The notes under the pieces were generated by a model. It worked only from the letters and a program-made list of their open reading frames with translations. It was not told the origin of the DNA and searched no databases. This document shows, piece after piece, positions 24,214-38,110 of a stretch of DNA of 64,000 nt. Position 1 is the stretch's first letter. Every line of letters begins with the position of its first letter. A program made the position numbers and the translations under genes. The stretch is from Sphagnum compactum (lineage: Eukaryota > Bryophyta > Sphagnopsida > Sphagnales): NCBI GenBank assembly GCA_965153455.1, contig OZ234501.1, forward strand, positions 4,588,001 to 4,652,000, read 5' to 3'.

Positions 24214-24387
24214 TACATGAGAATTTCATCTCAACCTCCTCTTATGCATTGTATATAAATGTGCGTGCATCTCTCTTTGGTTGATTAGTTTCTACCTTTG
24301 ACTGGTTTTAGTCTTTTTGTTCAGTAGAGTTTACTATGGATTTACACCCTTACGACACCGAACGTCACAACACTACACGTCACAACA
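24214..24387 (+). repeat. probable shortened 3' LTR
   Basis: It runs from the polypurine tract to the end CACAACA. A TATA-like box lies at 24252, 136 bases from the end, close to the 137 bases in the 5' LTR. Only about 40 bases precede the TATA box, against about 150 in the 5' LTR, so roughly 110 bases of U3 would be missing. Identity to the 5' LTR is low by eye. Confidence 0.35.
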
Positions 24388-24690
24388 CCCATTGCAAAAA
24401 AAATTAAACTTTGGGAATTAATATTGACTTGCAAGAAGCTATGATCATCAAAAGTGTACAATATATACATTTACACGCCCCAAAACATTTACATGGGGTT
24501 GTGTGAATGTATTTGACAAATATTTACATTGTCTCATATAAATGTAAAATATATATATACAACAACTATATAAGTGTAAATGTAAAAGGTTCATATGTGT
24601 AAATGTAAATGATTTACACTTACATGAGATCTACATGCCATATATATGGTTATTGACACTTACACACGCAACATTGGTTATTACCAATGG
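24388..24690 (-). repeat. dispersed repeat copy D, right part (reverse)
   Basis: The segment resumes with ATTGCAAAAAAAATTAAAC, the reverse complement of the bases that precede GTCACTTTGATTG in copies A and B, and ends with a TTTACACTTACATG block and CCATATATATGGTTATTGAC, the reverse complement of the copy B start. Together with 18006-18107 it is one repeat copy split by the retrotransposon. Confidence 0.65.
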
Positions 24691-27600
24691 TGGATGGTTA
24701 TTAGAAATAAGAATATACAATAAACTTCTTTGGTTATTAGAGTAGTTTTTAGGATTCATAACGATGATTCAAAGGAATGGCTTTTATATATATATATGAC
24801 CATGAATTTCAAAAATTAAATAATCAACCATAGAACCTTACTTCTTTGGGTTTTGGAAATAACCAAGATTGATGTTTCTTCAATTTTGAATATTTTCAAA
24901 AAAATAAAAATTGGTGTTTTTGATTTTAGATTATTAAAAAAATTGGAATCGACCATTATTTACAAATTCAAATAACCACATAGGAACACAAATTGATATC
25001 AAGATTACCTAGCTTAACCAACAATAGGACATACTTGTGGACCTATCTCTTCTTGATTGGACATCCATTCCCCGATTAAACTTGCACATTAAGTTGTCTC
25101 CATGTCATTATGTGTGTGGAAGAAAAGTGGTACACTCTATATATGGATGAAAAGTGATTTACATCCACATTCTAAACCAATTATGGATGTATAAGATGTT
25201 AGTTATGTCTAGCGATTGTTTGGAGGTCCCTAGTGAAGGGAAATAACCTTGGGCGTTCCCAAGCTTCAACTATTTCAAGTAGTCTTTAATAGGGTTTTTT
25301 TTTGTGCAATTTTTTTCCAAAATGTGAAAAATAAGAATAAAATAAAATAGTTTTTTGCAACATTCTTTTTTTTCTCAAAAACTATAACAATTTTTTTTTC
25401 AAAAGAAAAAAAACCTTGTCACATTTGGACTCTTATGTTAATTTGGTAGCATTTTTAACCTAGCTTTTTAAATATCTAGAGAGGTTCAAGGTTTTTCTTT
25501 TCATCTATTTGTGGTGGGGTGTCAAGGTGGCATATGTTTTATAGGCTAATGGATCCAATTAGTTGTGCAAAGATTTTTTGTTTTTCAAAGTGGTTATGTT
25601 AATAGTCAATGTTCATAATGTTGTGATGAGCACCTAAAAAATGTCTTGTACATGTTCCATGTATAACAAATTTTTTCATCTTTAAATTTATGAAGTTACT
25701 AGATGCAACACAATGTCAAACATGAGGCAACAAACATATTAACATGATAGGTTTTATGGCTACAAAACAATGCAAAGAGATGTTAAAATAACAAAAGGAA
25801 TGGAGGGAATTCCTCCCTTGTGTTCTTTTTTTGTACATTTTAAAAAAGAAAAAGTTGGGTTGTAAGAAGATATCCATCACCATTGTAATCAATGTTTCCT
25901 ACTGAATAGAAAAACATGTTTGATTGAAATCTCTTGTAAAATAGTATGTAAATTTGATGAAAGTGGTGGGCAATTTAAAAATAGCTGAAATCAAGTTTTG
26001 TTTTCTACAATAGTATAATAGGATAATCTAGTTACATATGTTTGGCCATACCTATAGGCAAGAGGCTTAAACACCATAGCAAGTCTTCTAATATTTGTTA
26101 ATCTTTCACATAAGCTTCAAGTTCTGCTTTATTCTCTTTGGAATTTCCAACATAACAAAAATTAACACATTATACACAACATATTGAAAAAAAGAATTAA
26201 ATGAAATAGTGCGACATTGATTGTGCAACGATAAAAAGTGTTATAAAAAATTTGAAATTGTAGTAGACCTCCCCATTCCTCATCACAATTCATTGTCTAC
26301 ACATAACAAAAATGAACAAGCCCATCCTTGGGTGGTACCATTAACAATGTACCCAAATCTTTTAGACCCATCCAACTTAAGGACAACTTAAAACGCACTT
26401 AAGGAAAGATTTTCATTTCAAATTTTATATCAGATTATCCACATCATGTAAAATTTGAAACTTCAATTGGATTTACAAAAAAATAAATTTTAATATTCCA
26501 AATAAATGGTCCAGGAAAATGTTTCGAGTAACATTGGGGGTTCCTTTGTTTAAGAACACAAAAGGAACATGTTTTTTCACTTTTTTTAATGTTTAAATTT
26601 TTTAGGATGGCTTTAAATAATCCTCTTTTTAATTTGTTTAATAGATAGTGAATTGACACAACCACCAAATTTTGAACAATATCAAATGTTAGGAGTAGGA
26701 GGTTTTTTAAAGTGATTACGTTCATGTTTACAAATTTATAGTAATTATTGTTTTTTAATTTCAATCAACAATTTGGGCCATACCCTAATGACTATAATTG
26801 GTAAATAAATAAATAAAATTTACAATGGTGCAACTTAACACTTAATGTGAAGGGGTTAGGAATATGAGGAATAGACCTATGGTGATGGCAATTGTTTATC
26901 TGACCAATTTTGACACCTGAAAATGTTTTGTCTCCCAATTTTTCAATTGTTAAATTAGGCGACCAAAAATTTTCAATTGCCTGATTGGGCAACCAAAAAC
27001 CTTAAATCATTGCCCAAATGTTTTTCAATCATTTGATTGATGATGGCTTGATCTTCACCATTGATCTAATGATCAAAAATATATGGTCACTACCCCAAAA
27101 AATTTGATCACTAATTTTTGGTCACCAAAATTCAAATTGAATTCCTTAAAAAAAATCTATCATTGTTTAAATTTGTCTTCTATTGTCACAATTTTTTTAG
27201 TTGTTTGATCAACTATGTTCAATCTCCACCATTAATCTAATAACCAAAAAAGTTTGGTTGCACCCAAAAAAACTTTCTATGATTGCTTGGAAAAAATTTA
27301 ATTGTCATTTGAAACTTTTTTCTGTTGCCACCCGTAATAAATTTCATTGCCACATATTTAGGCAACTAAATACCATTTTGATCATCCTAAGGTTTTAGGG
27401 CGATCAATGACAATTGTATCAATTGCCTTTAACTTTCCCCTAGGCAGCTTAACATGGGCTTTGAACTAGGTTGATTTTATGTTGATTTAGGTTGACCTTA
27501 TTTCAATGTGATGTAGGGCAACATCAACATCCAAACAAACATGTTGCATCATGATGGATAGTCAAATGTTGTGACAACCTTAAAACCACCCAAGGATGGG

Positions 27601-30600
27601 TTTGCCTAAATATATGTGCAAAAATATGTTGTTCTCCAAAAACAAATCCTAATTAAACAAAATAAAAGAAAATAAAAGAAAATGCCAAGAAATTAAATAA
27701 GTAAAAAGACCAAAGTTAGAAAAGGTCAGTTCATGTTTTACCTTTTCAAATTTTGTATAATAATGGAATGTCTTTTTGATGTTTATAGCTTCATAAACAC
27801 AATTGAAACACAACACTTTTTCATAAAGATGCAAATCATTTTTGTTCAAAAATGATGAATAATAACATGATTATTGATCAATTAAATAATAATTTGAAAG
27901 GAAAAGAATGAAAAAAGGTCAAATAAACCTAAACTATTCTTTAACTTTAAAGATCCAACACCTTAATGGACATCATTGTATGATCTTGGGGATGCACATG
28001 AAATCTAATATTAATATTTCTACATCTACAACTTGAATGTGCAAAGCCCTTGAATAATTTAAGGTTAAATCTTATCATAAGGTAAAAATTTAGCCAAAAA
28101 AACTAAGAGCATTTAAAGTAATCACAACTTTGGATGCAAAAAGTTACATTTGATGGCATTGAATTTGAATCACAACTCCACTAGACATGGTTCAAAACCT
28201 AAATAATCTAGAATCAACAACATGGAAACTTGTGAAAACCAATGTTGCATTCTGCACAACACATAATAGAAACAAATATCACCATAATGTCCTAGATTGT
28301 ATAGAGCAAAAGTGAAAAATGTAACACCCATACATCTTGGTGAATTCATGAATTTCTCATGAAACAACTGTTTGTATACAATGAAAGATAATGTTTCAAA
28401 ACCGTCTTTGTAACACCATTTCACAATCTACAAACATAAATAATAGAAAAATACATAACCTTAATGCTACAAATAAAACCTAAACCAAATTGTCAAACCA
28501 TAAACAACTTGACAACATTCAGAAACAATGCCGAAAGATTATTTGCTAGCAAAAATAAAATCTAAAAGGATGTCTACCATGGAAGGTAACTTTTTTATTA
28601 CATTTTCTTTGGAAAAACACCACCTTAATACAAAACAAGCTAGAAAACTAAATCCTAATTTATGAATCAAATGCAATCATATACTATTTAACATAATTCA
28701 TAAAATATCATTCTAGAATCAGAATCCACAATCCCTTTGGCTTCTCCAACTCTTGCAAAAGTTACAATCATAAAACATAAAAAAGTTTCTATAAAAATGC
28801 AAAAAGAAATAAAACCTTAAATAACTTGAAAGGGATTCAAACCCCAACCTTAAAAACGTGCCAGACCCATCATAATTCAAGCCTACCTACACCCCAAACC
28901 CAACTAGAAACAAAATCAATGCAAGTTGAAAAATGAATGAACATGGGGCTTACATGAATCCATAAGCATGCAATTAGAAGTCACCATTATGGACCAAGTG
29001 AGATTTTGATGTGCCAACCACCACCTAAAAAATAAACCCATCAAAGATGAATGATTTTTTTCATTGTTGTGATTTGCCATATGAAGCTCAATAGAAACCA
29101 CAACACATAATTGGTGGGTGAATGTAGGTTAGGGTGGACCACTTTTGGTGTCACAATGATAGTTTTTTTGTATTGGGTGATTACAATTGCTACATGTTCT
29201 TGTATATGTAGGGATTTTCAATAGAGATTCATTTTAAGTTATAGACTTGAATATATAGATATGAAATTCATTGTAAGTGCAAAATGACTAAAATTACAAA
29301 AGTTATGGACTTTTGAAGTTGAAATTACAAGTGTTACATAGACAAAATTTAAGCTAGTGGACTTTGATTAAGGTTAATTATTGGATCTTAGACTTGTTAA
29401 GGACTTGGTTTTAATTAAGTAATATAATCAAGAAAAAATATTGAATTTTTTTCATCATATCATATGAAAATATTGAATTATGGACTTTTGTTTGAGGTAA
29501 AAATCAATTGTTTTAAAAAAGTTCATAGCCTATTGAAAATAAAATGGTTCATGTTGAAATTTTGCATACATGCCTTGCTTTATGACCTTTACATGTACAT
29601 ATTTCAATCAAATAAAACTTGAAGACTTGTAATTTTGGTATCCTGTGTCACATTTTGACTTAGTGTAAAAATATCACCAAAGTGGATTTTAAAGAAACTT
29701 TTTTCTTGCCACTTTTTGGGCCACCCTAGCTCACATACACCTTGGTTTCCAACCAACAATTACCATAGCCTAGGGTCAATTTCCACACTAACAAAACGAT
29801 TTTATTTTATTTTTAAAAAAATGAATTTGTTTTTTAATTTTGAAATTATATATATTTTCATCACTTAATATAATATTGCGACATGAGTAGTGAAATTACT
29901 CAGAATGTAGCCTATGATAATTATGATGATTTTCAACATGTCAACTTCATATTTTCACAAATTTTCATTTCACTATTTTGAGGATTATCTAATTACGAAA
30001 CTGACCTTAGGGTAAGGTAGTCCTTGAAACATCCACCTAGTAATAGCTTGTAATGAACTTGTTCATGCAACTAAATTGTATTGTTAAGCATTGACCCCAT
30101 ACCACAACAAACTTTCGTTCCTCCCTCAAATATTTATTTAGAATGGGAAAGATTCTAGTGAATAAAATTTATGCACATACATTTGAACAACAAGGTCTAG
30201 ATGAGTGGTTAGACAATTTCATATCTTTGATTTGATGAAGGCAAGGTTGGAAAAAGTCCATCATCCTCCACACTACTCAACACTATAACCATGCAGTTTC
30301 ACCAAAATAAACCATTCAAAGATATGGTGGTTTAAAATTGCACTAGATTAGAACTTCTCCCACAACCATGTAATTAGGTTGTAACCATGGGGAAACAAAA
30401 ATGGCAACTTGGAATTGATTATGCATGGTGAATTTGAAAAATGTAAACTACTCATTAAGAAGGGCATGGTTTAATGTTGGCCAATAAAAAAAAATAGAAG
30501 ACCCCCAAGCCTTGGGGTGCCCAAAATGTAAATGAGGGTAAAAACACAATATATGGGGCTCAACTTGGACACTTTCATGACATATGCCAAAAGTATACAC

Positions 30601-30966
30601 TATCATGGCAAATATGTCTAGACTTATGACTAGATTTATAACTATAAATGCCCCACATGACTACATGATTAGTAGACAACTTGTTTATCCATTAGACAAA
30701 CAATAATAAACATATTAGACTTTTTTTTTTTTAGTCATAAAAGCCATTAGTAACCATGATTGTAAACATATATGCCATGTTTTTTTAACAATTAATAAGG
30801 TGGGACAAATAAAAAATTGCCTTGTGGCAAGTAATTTTTATTTTATTTAATAATTTTGAATGTTTTGAATAATATTATTCTATATTTTAAAAATCTTATT
30901 TTTGTATACCATCAACATTTAAGCTTACATACAATCAACATATGGATTACATATAATCAACTTATA
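24691..30966. other. AT-rich intergenic DNA
   Basis: No gene or RNA gene was recognised on either strand. A stretch at 26870-27430 repeats words such as GGCAACCAAAAA, TTGGTCACC and CAATTGCC in a degenerate way and may be an old tandem or inverted repeat. Several long A or T runs occur. Confidence 0.45.
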
Positions 30967-31022
30967 TGAGTTTGAACCTTGGTCTCCAAAGTTGGAGAAC
31001 CAGCCCTTTGCCAACAACACAA
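30967..31022 (-). repeat. tRNA-derived SINE-like fragment
   Basis: On the minus strand the sequence has an A-box-like TTGGCAAAGGGCTGG and, about 30 bases on, a B-box-like GGTTCAAACTC, the two parts of an RNA polymerase III promoter. The part between resembles a tRNA anticodon arm (CTCCAACTTTGGAG), but the molecule cannot fold into a full tRNA. Such a head without an acceptor stem is usual for plant SINEs. I could not define its 3' end. Confidence 0.4.
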
Positions 31023-34000
31023 CTTGTTTTTCTTTGATGCAAAGTGAGGTGAATTATATTTCAAACATATTCCATTTTACATCATATAAAAATCTCAATT
31101 TGAAAATTCAATGTTTTATTGATACTTTTTCTAAATGAAAAATTAGAATTTATTTTTTTTCTTAAAAAATTTCAAAGATGTATACATTAGTATTTTTTTT
31201 AATTCTAAATTCATTTGAACAAATGTTTTTAAAAATTTTGTTACATATAACATTTCAATGCCGATTCCCTAAAATAAAACACTCAAATCCATAGTTTACA
31301 TATTTTGAAATGAACTTTCTTTATTTAAAAAATAAATCAATATAAATCATTATAAACTATAATAAAAATTTAATTCAAGTTATTTGATCAATTCTTATAT
31401 TATTTTATGATGTATAATAATTTAGTCAATAAATTCTTATTTATGATATATCAATTTTTTAATATTTAATTTTTTTATGACATATATTTATTAACTTTAT
31501 ATATGTTTAATACATGTAATTTAATAATTTAATATAAATAATGAATAAGTTAGTATTTAATTTGAATATTATCATAAAACACAAACCACAAGTGACAAAC
31601 GACACCATGTCACCTACCCGAGGTTAAATAAGTTAAGTAGTTTAGGCTAAGCCACCTAACCTACTTAATATAAGCCACTCGTAGGTTAAGAATATTGATA
31701 TAGGTTAAGTGGCCTAATTATGTAATTGTATTTAATAATAGAAATCCATGACTAATGGCATATACAATGACATGACTAGGTTTGTTCATTGAACATATTT
31801 TAATATCATCATAGATGTCACATTTTGGCATAATGCATTTCCAAACGTGTTACATTTAATTTTGGGCTTCACTTTTAGTGTTTGGGGTTTATATTTTGAT
31901 TTTCACAAAGCTAATGTTGTCCAATTATTTGAAATAAATAAATAAATTCTAAAAATTAAATTCAAGGAATAATGTGTATATTTATGGTATGTGCAATATA
32001 ATAAAGCACATTTCATGTTTTAGATTAAAGTAGTTTTTGGTTTGAATTAGTTAACCAAAAATTGTTTGAATTGGAATTTTAAAAAATGGCCCACCTCACA
32101 TTTCTTTTCATCTAAAATTTGAAAATGATTAATTGTCAAATTTTTAATTTGTCACATATATATGTTCATTGCCCTAAAAACCCCATTTGTGATATGATAA
32201 TTATCAAATTCTTCACATGGCTCACAAACTTACTCCAATCAATGTATGGAATCACAATGCTTAGTAGGTACTACAAATTTCATAAAGATTAAAAATCATT
32301 TCAATCATTTATAAAATATATTTGCATTCTTTAGTATGTTATGATGTACATTTTTTTGCACAAATATACTTTAACATCACATCATGTGACATACAAAAAT
32401 GTAATTTCTTTAGCATTTGATTTCCTTGTGTTTTGACCTACCGTAATGTGCAAAAACATTGTGAAAATCCTTATTAATAATTACATGGTTGCAATTCAAA
32501 CATGGGTACCCTAAGAAATAATATAATGTGACAATAATCTTGGGCCCGCTCGAAATGTGCTTTCACCCCTAAATAATACCCAAGTGGTTCAAAAATGTTA
32601 TTTTTGTTTTTAAAGCTAACTCAAAAGATCACTTGAATTGTAGTCAACAACTTTTGGGCTACAAATTGCCTATGCAACTCACAAATAAGACGTACAACAA
32701 GTTTTAAACATTGTCGTTGAACATTTTCCACACATATGGTCAAATACTCTTTGGTCATTATGCTCATAATCTTTGTGATTAAATTTGCAACATGCAACAT
32801 ATAGAATTATCCACCAAAATAGAAGGCAAAATATTCAATCCTAGTGGTAGATTATGTTCACCAAGTCAAGCATGTTGCACAAGTTGTCATTGATGTGCTC
32901 CATTAAATCACAAAAGAAAAGAACTGCCAACTTGGATACTTTGTTGAACTTTCATATTACATTGCAAAAAAATCTACTTCAACACATTCAAAAGCATAAA
33001 CAAGATTAGTGATGAAGGTCCCACCCTTTGGGCAAATTTGGATAGACCTTGGATCAATTCAAGAAGGGGAAGGACACAAGCAAAGCTCAATAAGGTTTTT
33101 GCATCACATTGAAGCTCATAATTGACTTTTGTGATACCAATTTGTTCAACCAACTTCTTTGCTTCAAAAACCTATTTGGGTTGTGGATGAAATAATATAC
33201 ATATCGACAAGCAACATTTCAATCTTGGACAACAATCTCCAATTGTTAAGAGTTTGAACTATTGAGTTTGTGGGGTGTGCCATGTAATGCACCCTGTTCA
33301 CAAAAAGATTTTGCTTTTGCAAATATTATGTGGTGACACATGTGTGTTAGATTTGACACCTTGGAATTATCACTCTATCTATCCCAAAACCAACAAGTTT
33401 GTTTGCCACTTCTATTTCACCCATCCCACCAACGTCAATTTATGGTTTTGCACAATCAAACATGTGATATTATTCAAGGTTGCACCATTAATAAACTATT
33501 GTAGGTTTAACAAAATTGGAACCCTCCTCCACTATTCAACCACATACACATGAATAGATAACCAAGATTGGTTGTTAAGAGTCATCACCTCATCACAACC
33601 CACCAAGATTAACTAAAGTTTTGGAACAACAACTTTTATAGCTTGCAAGATGATGTTGTGCATTGCCTTAGCCATGGATTAACCTTGTGTAATCTATGTC
33701 TAACTAATGTTTATGGGGGTAATTCTCGACTTTCGAAAAATGGAAAAGGTTTTTGAACCCTTCAAAGTCTATCATGGGCTTGCCTTGCTAACATAAGTGG
33801 AATATTGAAAAAAACTATACCTGTATTTTTTCTTTTTGAATTGCCTTGTTACCCATTTTCAATTTAACAACATTATTCCATTCCTTGGAGGCATACAACT
33901 TCTCATTTCTAACATGAAAATTAATAGAACAAACATAAAATTAACCAACAATAACATTTAGTTTAACTTTTGTGCATTTTCTAAAACCAAAATGCTTAAT

Positions 34001-35999
34001 TAGAGAGTTTAATTTTGGCATTAAATTTTTTTCCCTTCCCCCAATGTCAATGCAAAATTTGCATTTGACCATTTTCATTTTGCCATCTTCCCACAAACTA
34101 TCTCAAACCATGAAAATATTATAGCCCAATGGTCTTGGTAAATTTCGTTTAACTCCCACTCGAATTTTTTTGCCCTCTATTTTAGTTCATTGGGTTTAAA
34201 ATCTAACATAATATCTATAGCAATATATGTGGGAGTTGTTGTGTTCTTAGAAATCAACACATTTTCTTGCTTCAAACATGCAAGAGATTTAGGTGACAAT
34301 GATGTGGGTGATAGACTAGCAAAGGATGTTGCATAGTTTGTTTGTACACCCCCTCTAAGGGAGTGCGGATTACAAATGTATACCCTAAGAATAGGAGGTA
34401 GAATTTAAAGTTTGGAATAAGCTTGAATGATGCCATAGACACACAACAACAATGAATTTTGGTGAGATTTTTAGGGTTTTGAAAAGACTTGAAAGCTTTA
34501 AATCCAAAAGCATGGATGTAATGAACTTGTAAACACTCAATGCATTTTACAAATGTCGAAACTTGGTGAACAAGATAATGCATTTAGTGAACTTTCAAAG
34601 TAAGGAACGTGAACTTGAAAACAAAACAAACTCGAACTTTGACCTAAATATCATGATGCACTTTGAAAAAGTGGAAATAGTTAATGAATAAGAGAGGCAT
34701 CTAACAAAACTTAAAAGCAAGGAATTGGACATAAGAAAAATAAACATGAGCTTCAAATTTGAACTTTGACTTAAACTACACAACATGTTAGGCCTTAACA
34801 CACAAATTGAAATGCTTGCAAGTTCCTACCACAACTTCAAACCAAAGCACTAGATAAAGATGAAAATCAAAGGATGACCTTCAAGGGAGTTGCACAAAAT
34901 GCAAATTCTTTGTTTAAACCTAAACCCTGAAACTTTTTATAGAAGCGAAAAATGTTGTACCTTGAATCTTGATCAAACTTTCATCCCCTTTTGCATTTTG
35001 CACTTCCCCTCAACAACCATCACAACATTGAACATCAAATTGCAAGTGCAAATCTTAACTATGAATGCAAAAGATTATAAAAACAAAAAAATCAAATCAA
35101 ACACCTCAAAGTTTCAGTTTGTACCTTAACACCATCCTCATTTCTTTTTATTGTTTATTGTGCTTCCATCTAGGTTGTTCAAATCTTGGAAAATCTAAAT
35201 GAGAAATTTGTCTTATAAATTTCACTACAACAAAATATCTTAACTTTCTATAAGTGGCAGTTTGATTTTGGTTGCTTACATAAGTGCAAGTGATGGTAAA
35301 GAGCTTGGAGTGGGGGGTTTGCAAAGGGAGAGAGTATCTTAGGGTAGTCTTTTGGCATCCAACGAACGGGGGAAGTTAAGTCGAGATGAATGGTGGCAAA
35401 TCTGAATCATTGATTGAAAGAATGGTTAATCAACTTGGCAAATGATTGCATCTTAGTGACTTGAGGCAAATTTGACTATTCAAATCACTATATACCACTT
35501 GCTAAACACTTTTTGCTTTGAATGGATGTTGCTAGGACGTACAAATTCACCAAAGAAAAATATGTTAAACAAGTTTTAAAAAGTTGTCACCATTTAATGT
35601 TAAATCCTTCTTGGGATGTTGCCCATGATGAACATCATGAAAATGAAAAAAAAAATCACTAATCTATAGTCTTTGCATTTTCATCTCTTCTACCCTTGGA
35701 TTACACTATGGATCAGTAAATGAATGTCATGTTAACAACTTTCTCAAAACCTTGAGTATTAAATTACAAGCAATTCATCTTGGATGATTATGCTTTTATG
35801 GTAGGTTCAAACTTCAAACTTCCTTTATTTGATCTAGAATTTTTCATATAAATGCCCATCCCCTATATGCACATATAATATTTCAAATGTCATCACTCAT
35901 TGGGTCAAGTTTATGCCTAGAATCTTTACACCAATGTGTAGTCTCCTTCCTATGGTGAGAGCCAACAAATGCATATGACCCTCCAATGAAATGAATGTC
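31023..35999. other. very AT-rich intergenic DNA
   Basis: No gene or RNA gene was recognised. The part 31050-31560 is especially rich in A and T. Open frames at 34272-34583 and 34890-35129 show no recognisable family. Confidence 0.45.
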
Positions 36000-38110
36000 A
36001 TTCAACCACATTGGTGGGCACTTTGATTCAAATTTCAAGATTAGATTCCATGTCATCGATTTCCATAACATTTCAAGATCAGATTTCATTTCATTTGATG
36101 GATATCTATTCATCCATCATATTCATTCCATTTGAACCACTATATCTCCATCCATTGGAAATTCATCGCATGGCATCACATTCATGCACCAATTTACTTT
36201 TGCATTTGCATTGTTCCATTCAATAGAAGTTCATTCAATGTCCACTCTTGCAAAATTCACTTCATCCAATGAAAAGTTTCCATCCCAAAAGAAAATTTGT
36301 CATGAAAGTTCATGCATTAAAACTTTCATCAAATTACATTCATTTCATCCTTTGGATCTTATATCTCCACTTTTAGTTCATTTGATGGGATTCAATCACC
36401 CACCAATTTTCAGATTTTTATTCATCCAATGGGATCACCTTCATTCATCAAATTCATTTCATCAATAAATTATTTTTCAATAGGTCCCAATCATGCATCC
36501 AAGTTCATTTTGTGTAATTAGGTTAAATTGGTCCATTTCATCTATTTGCACAATGTTCATCCAAGAATTTTGTTTAGGGTTTAGAGTTTACATGTATGTA
36601 TGTATGTATGCACTTTCAAAATAACAGTTCATCTATGGATATTTGTCCAATGAGTTCACATCATCCATGCATGTTCATTCCATGGGATCACATTCATTTA
36701 TAAAAAAACATTTATTTGTGTCAATATGTTCTAGGAGACTACACATCTACAAAAATTCAATGTACATTGCCTCATTTATCCAATGGGGCAAATTCACCAA
36801 TCAACATTCACTTTATCTAATTCTTTCAATTTCGTTTGATGACCCCATCAAATTTCTGCAACCTCCATCCACTGATTTTCATTTTATTTCTATGCAAGTA
36901 CATGCATTCATCACATTTCATTTCATTGTCTAGGTCGAATTTGTCCATTATGATTCATGCCATTGTTTCAACAATATTCATACATCACCTTTCATTTCAT
37001 GTGGTGGGTTCATATTCATCTATGTTGTTCTTAGACCGTCTATGTAATGAACTATTGTTGGTGTGGCATGTCTATTTTTGCAACACCAACCTACCTACAA
37101 AGCTATGAACCTACCTACCTTCTTCCCTATATGAACCTACTCCATATGTACCAATCTTGCTCCTATTCTTTCCTACATCCAATTGCCTTCAAAATCCCTA
37201 AGTTTATCAAGTTGCCTTTGCTCGTGCAAAATTGACATTGTGAGTTGTAAGGTGCATGAACAGGAGTGTTCCCTTGCTTATGGTTAAGTTCTTGCTTTGC
37301 ATTTGTATCTCACAATGTTCATATAGCTATCAAGCATCATAGAAACATCACCACCTTCTAAAACTATTACTTTCACATAAATTGTTAGCACTTTGGGATC
37401 ACAATGGTGAAGTGCAGAGATACTTGAAAACCTCCTACAAGCTAAGCATGTGTGTTGCACACTTTGATTTCTCATATGGATAAAAAACAAAAAGCTTTGA
37501 CCCAACCCCTCTAGAATCACTCACAAAATCCTATTTAAAGGAATATTGAGGCTCACATTAGGAAATCATTTTGTGGATTGTTGTGGACGTTATTAAATTT
37601 CTTGTATTGTTTGAATTTTTAAATGTAAATTTTAACTTGCTTATATAATCTGGATCGATTTCACTCAATTGTCTCATTTTATCCATAGAAATTCACCCAT
37701 CTACATTTGAACATAATTTGTCCACAAATTTTCATCCCATCAAATTTGTTCGTTGCAATTCCATTCAGTCATTGAGGTCACATTCATCCATCATAGTTCA
37801 TTTCATCTAGTCAGTTTAGCTATGTTCAAGAATCATTTCATTTGTTTTGAGAACATTAAATTGTCAATCCATTTCATTGACTGCAGTCAACTTCATCCAT
37901 GGATTGTTAAATGATGTTCTACTGATGGAAATTCGTCTCATGATATCACATTCATTGTTCTGAATCCATATTATTCATGGAAATTCATCTATTGAGGTCA
38001 TGTTTAGCTTTCCCAAAAAGTTTCTCGATTCAGGTCAATTTCATCTGGTACATTTTAAATTGTTTAAACAAAATAAGTGCATCATCAACTCCACATTCGA
38101 CTCCCCAATT
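36000..38110. repeat. degenerate CATTCATC-rich repeat region
   Basis: Phrases of the form ATGGGATCACATTCAT, CATTTCATCCAATGG and GAGGTCACATTCATCC recur many times (for example near 36172, 36424, 36680, 37770 and 37936). Spacing is irregular, so this is either a strongly decayed tandem array or a CAT-rich low-complexity region. The open frames seen here are His/Ser/Phe-rich products of the repeat. A (GTAT)n run lies at about 36594-36610. Confidence 0.45.

Larger units (their letters stand above)
18108..24387 (+). mobile_element. Ty3/gypsy LTR retrotransposon with PHD finger, decayed
   Basis: The element runs from TGTCATGCCCG to TCACAACA and is flanked by a 4-5 bp duplication inside dispersed repeat D. 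In order it holds a short 5' LTR, a leader with a CGTC-rich tract, gag with two CCHC zinc knuckles, an aspartic protease (DTG), a remnant of the RT C-terminus, the end of the RNase H region, an integrase with zinc-binding motif and D,D,E core, the integrase tail and a PHD finger. The order PR-RT-RH-IN is that of the Ty3/gypsy superfamily. Many stops and frameshifts break the frames, and the RT catalytic region and most of RNase H are missing. It cannot encode a functional polymerase and must be inactive as it stands. Confidence 0.85.
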
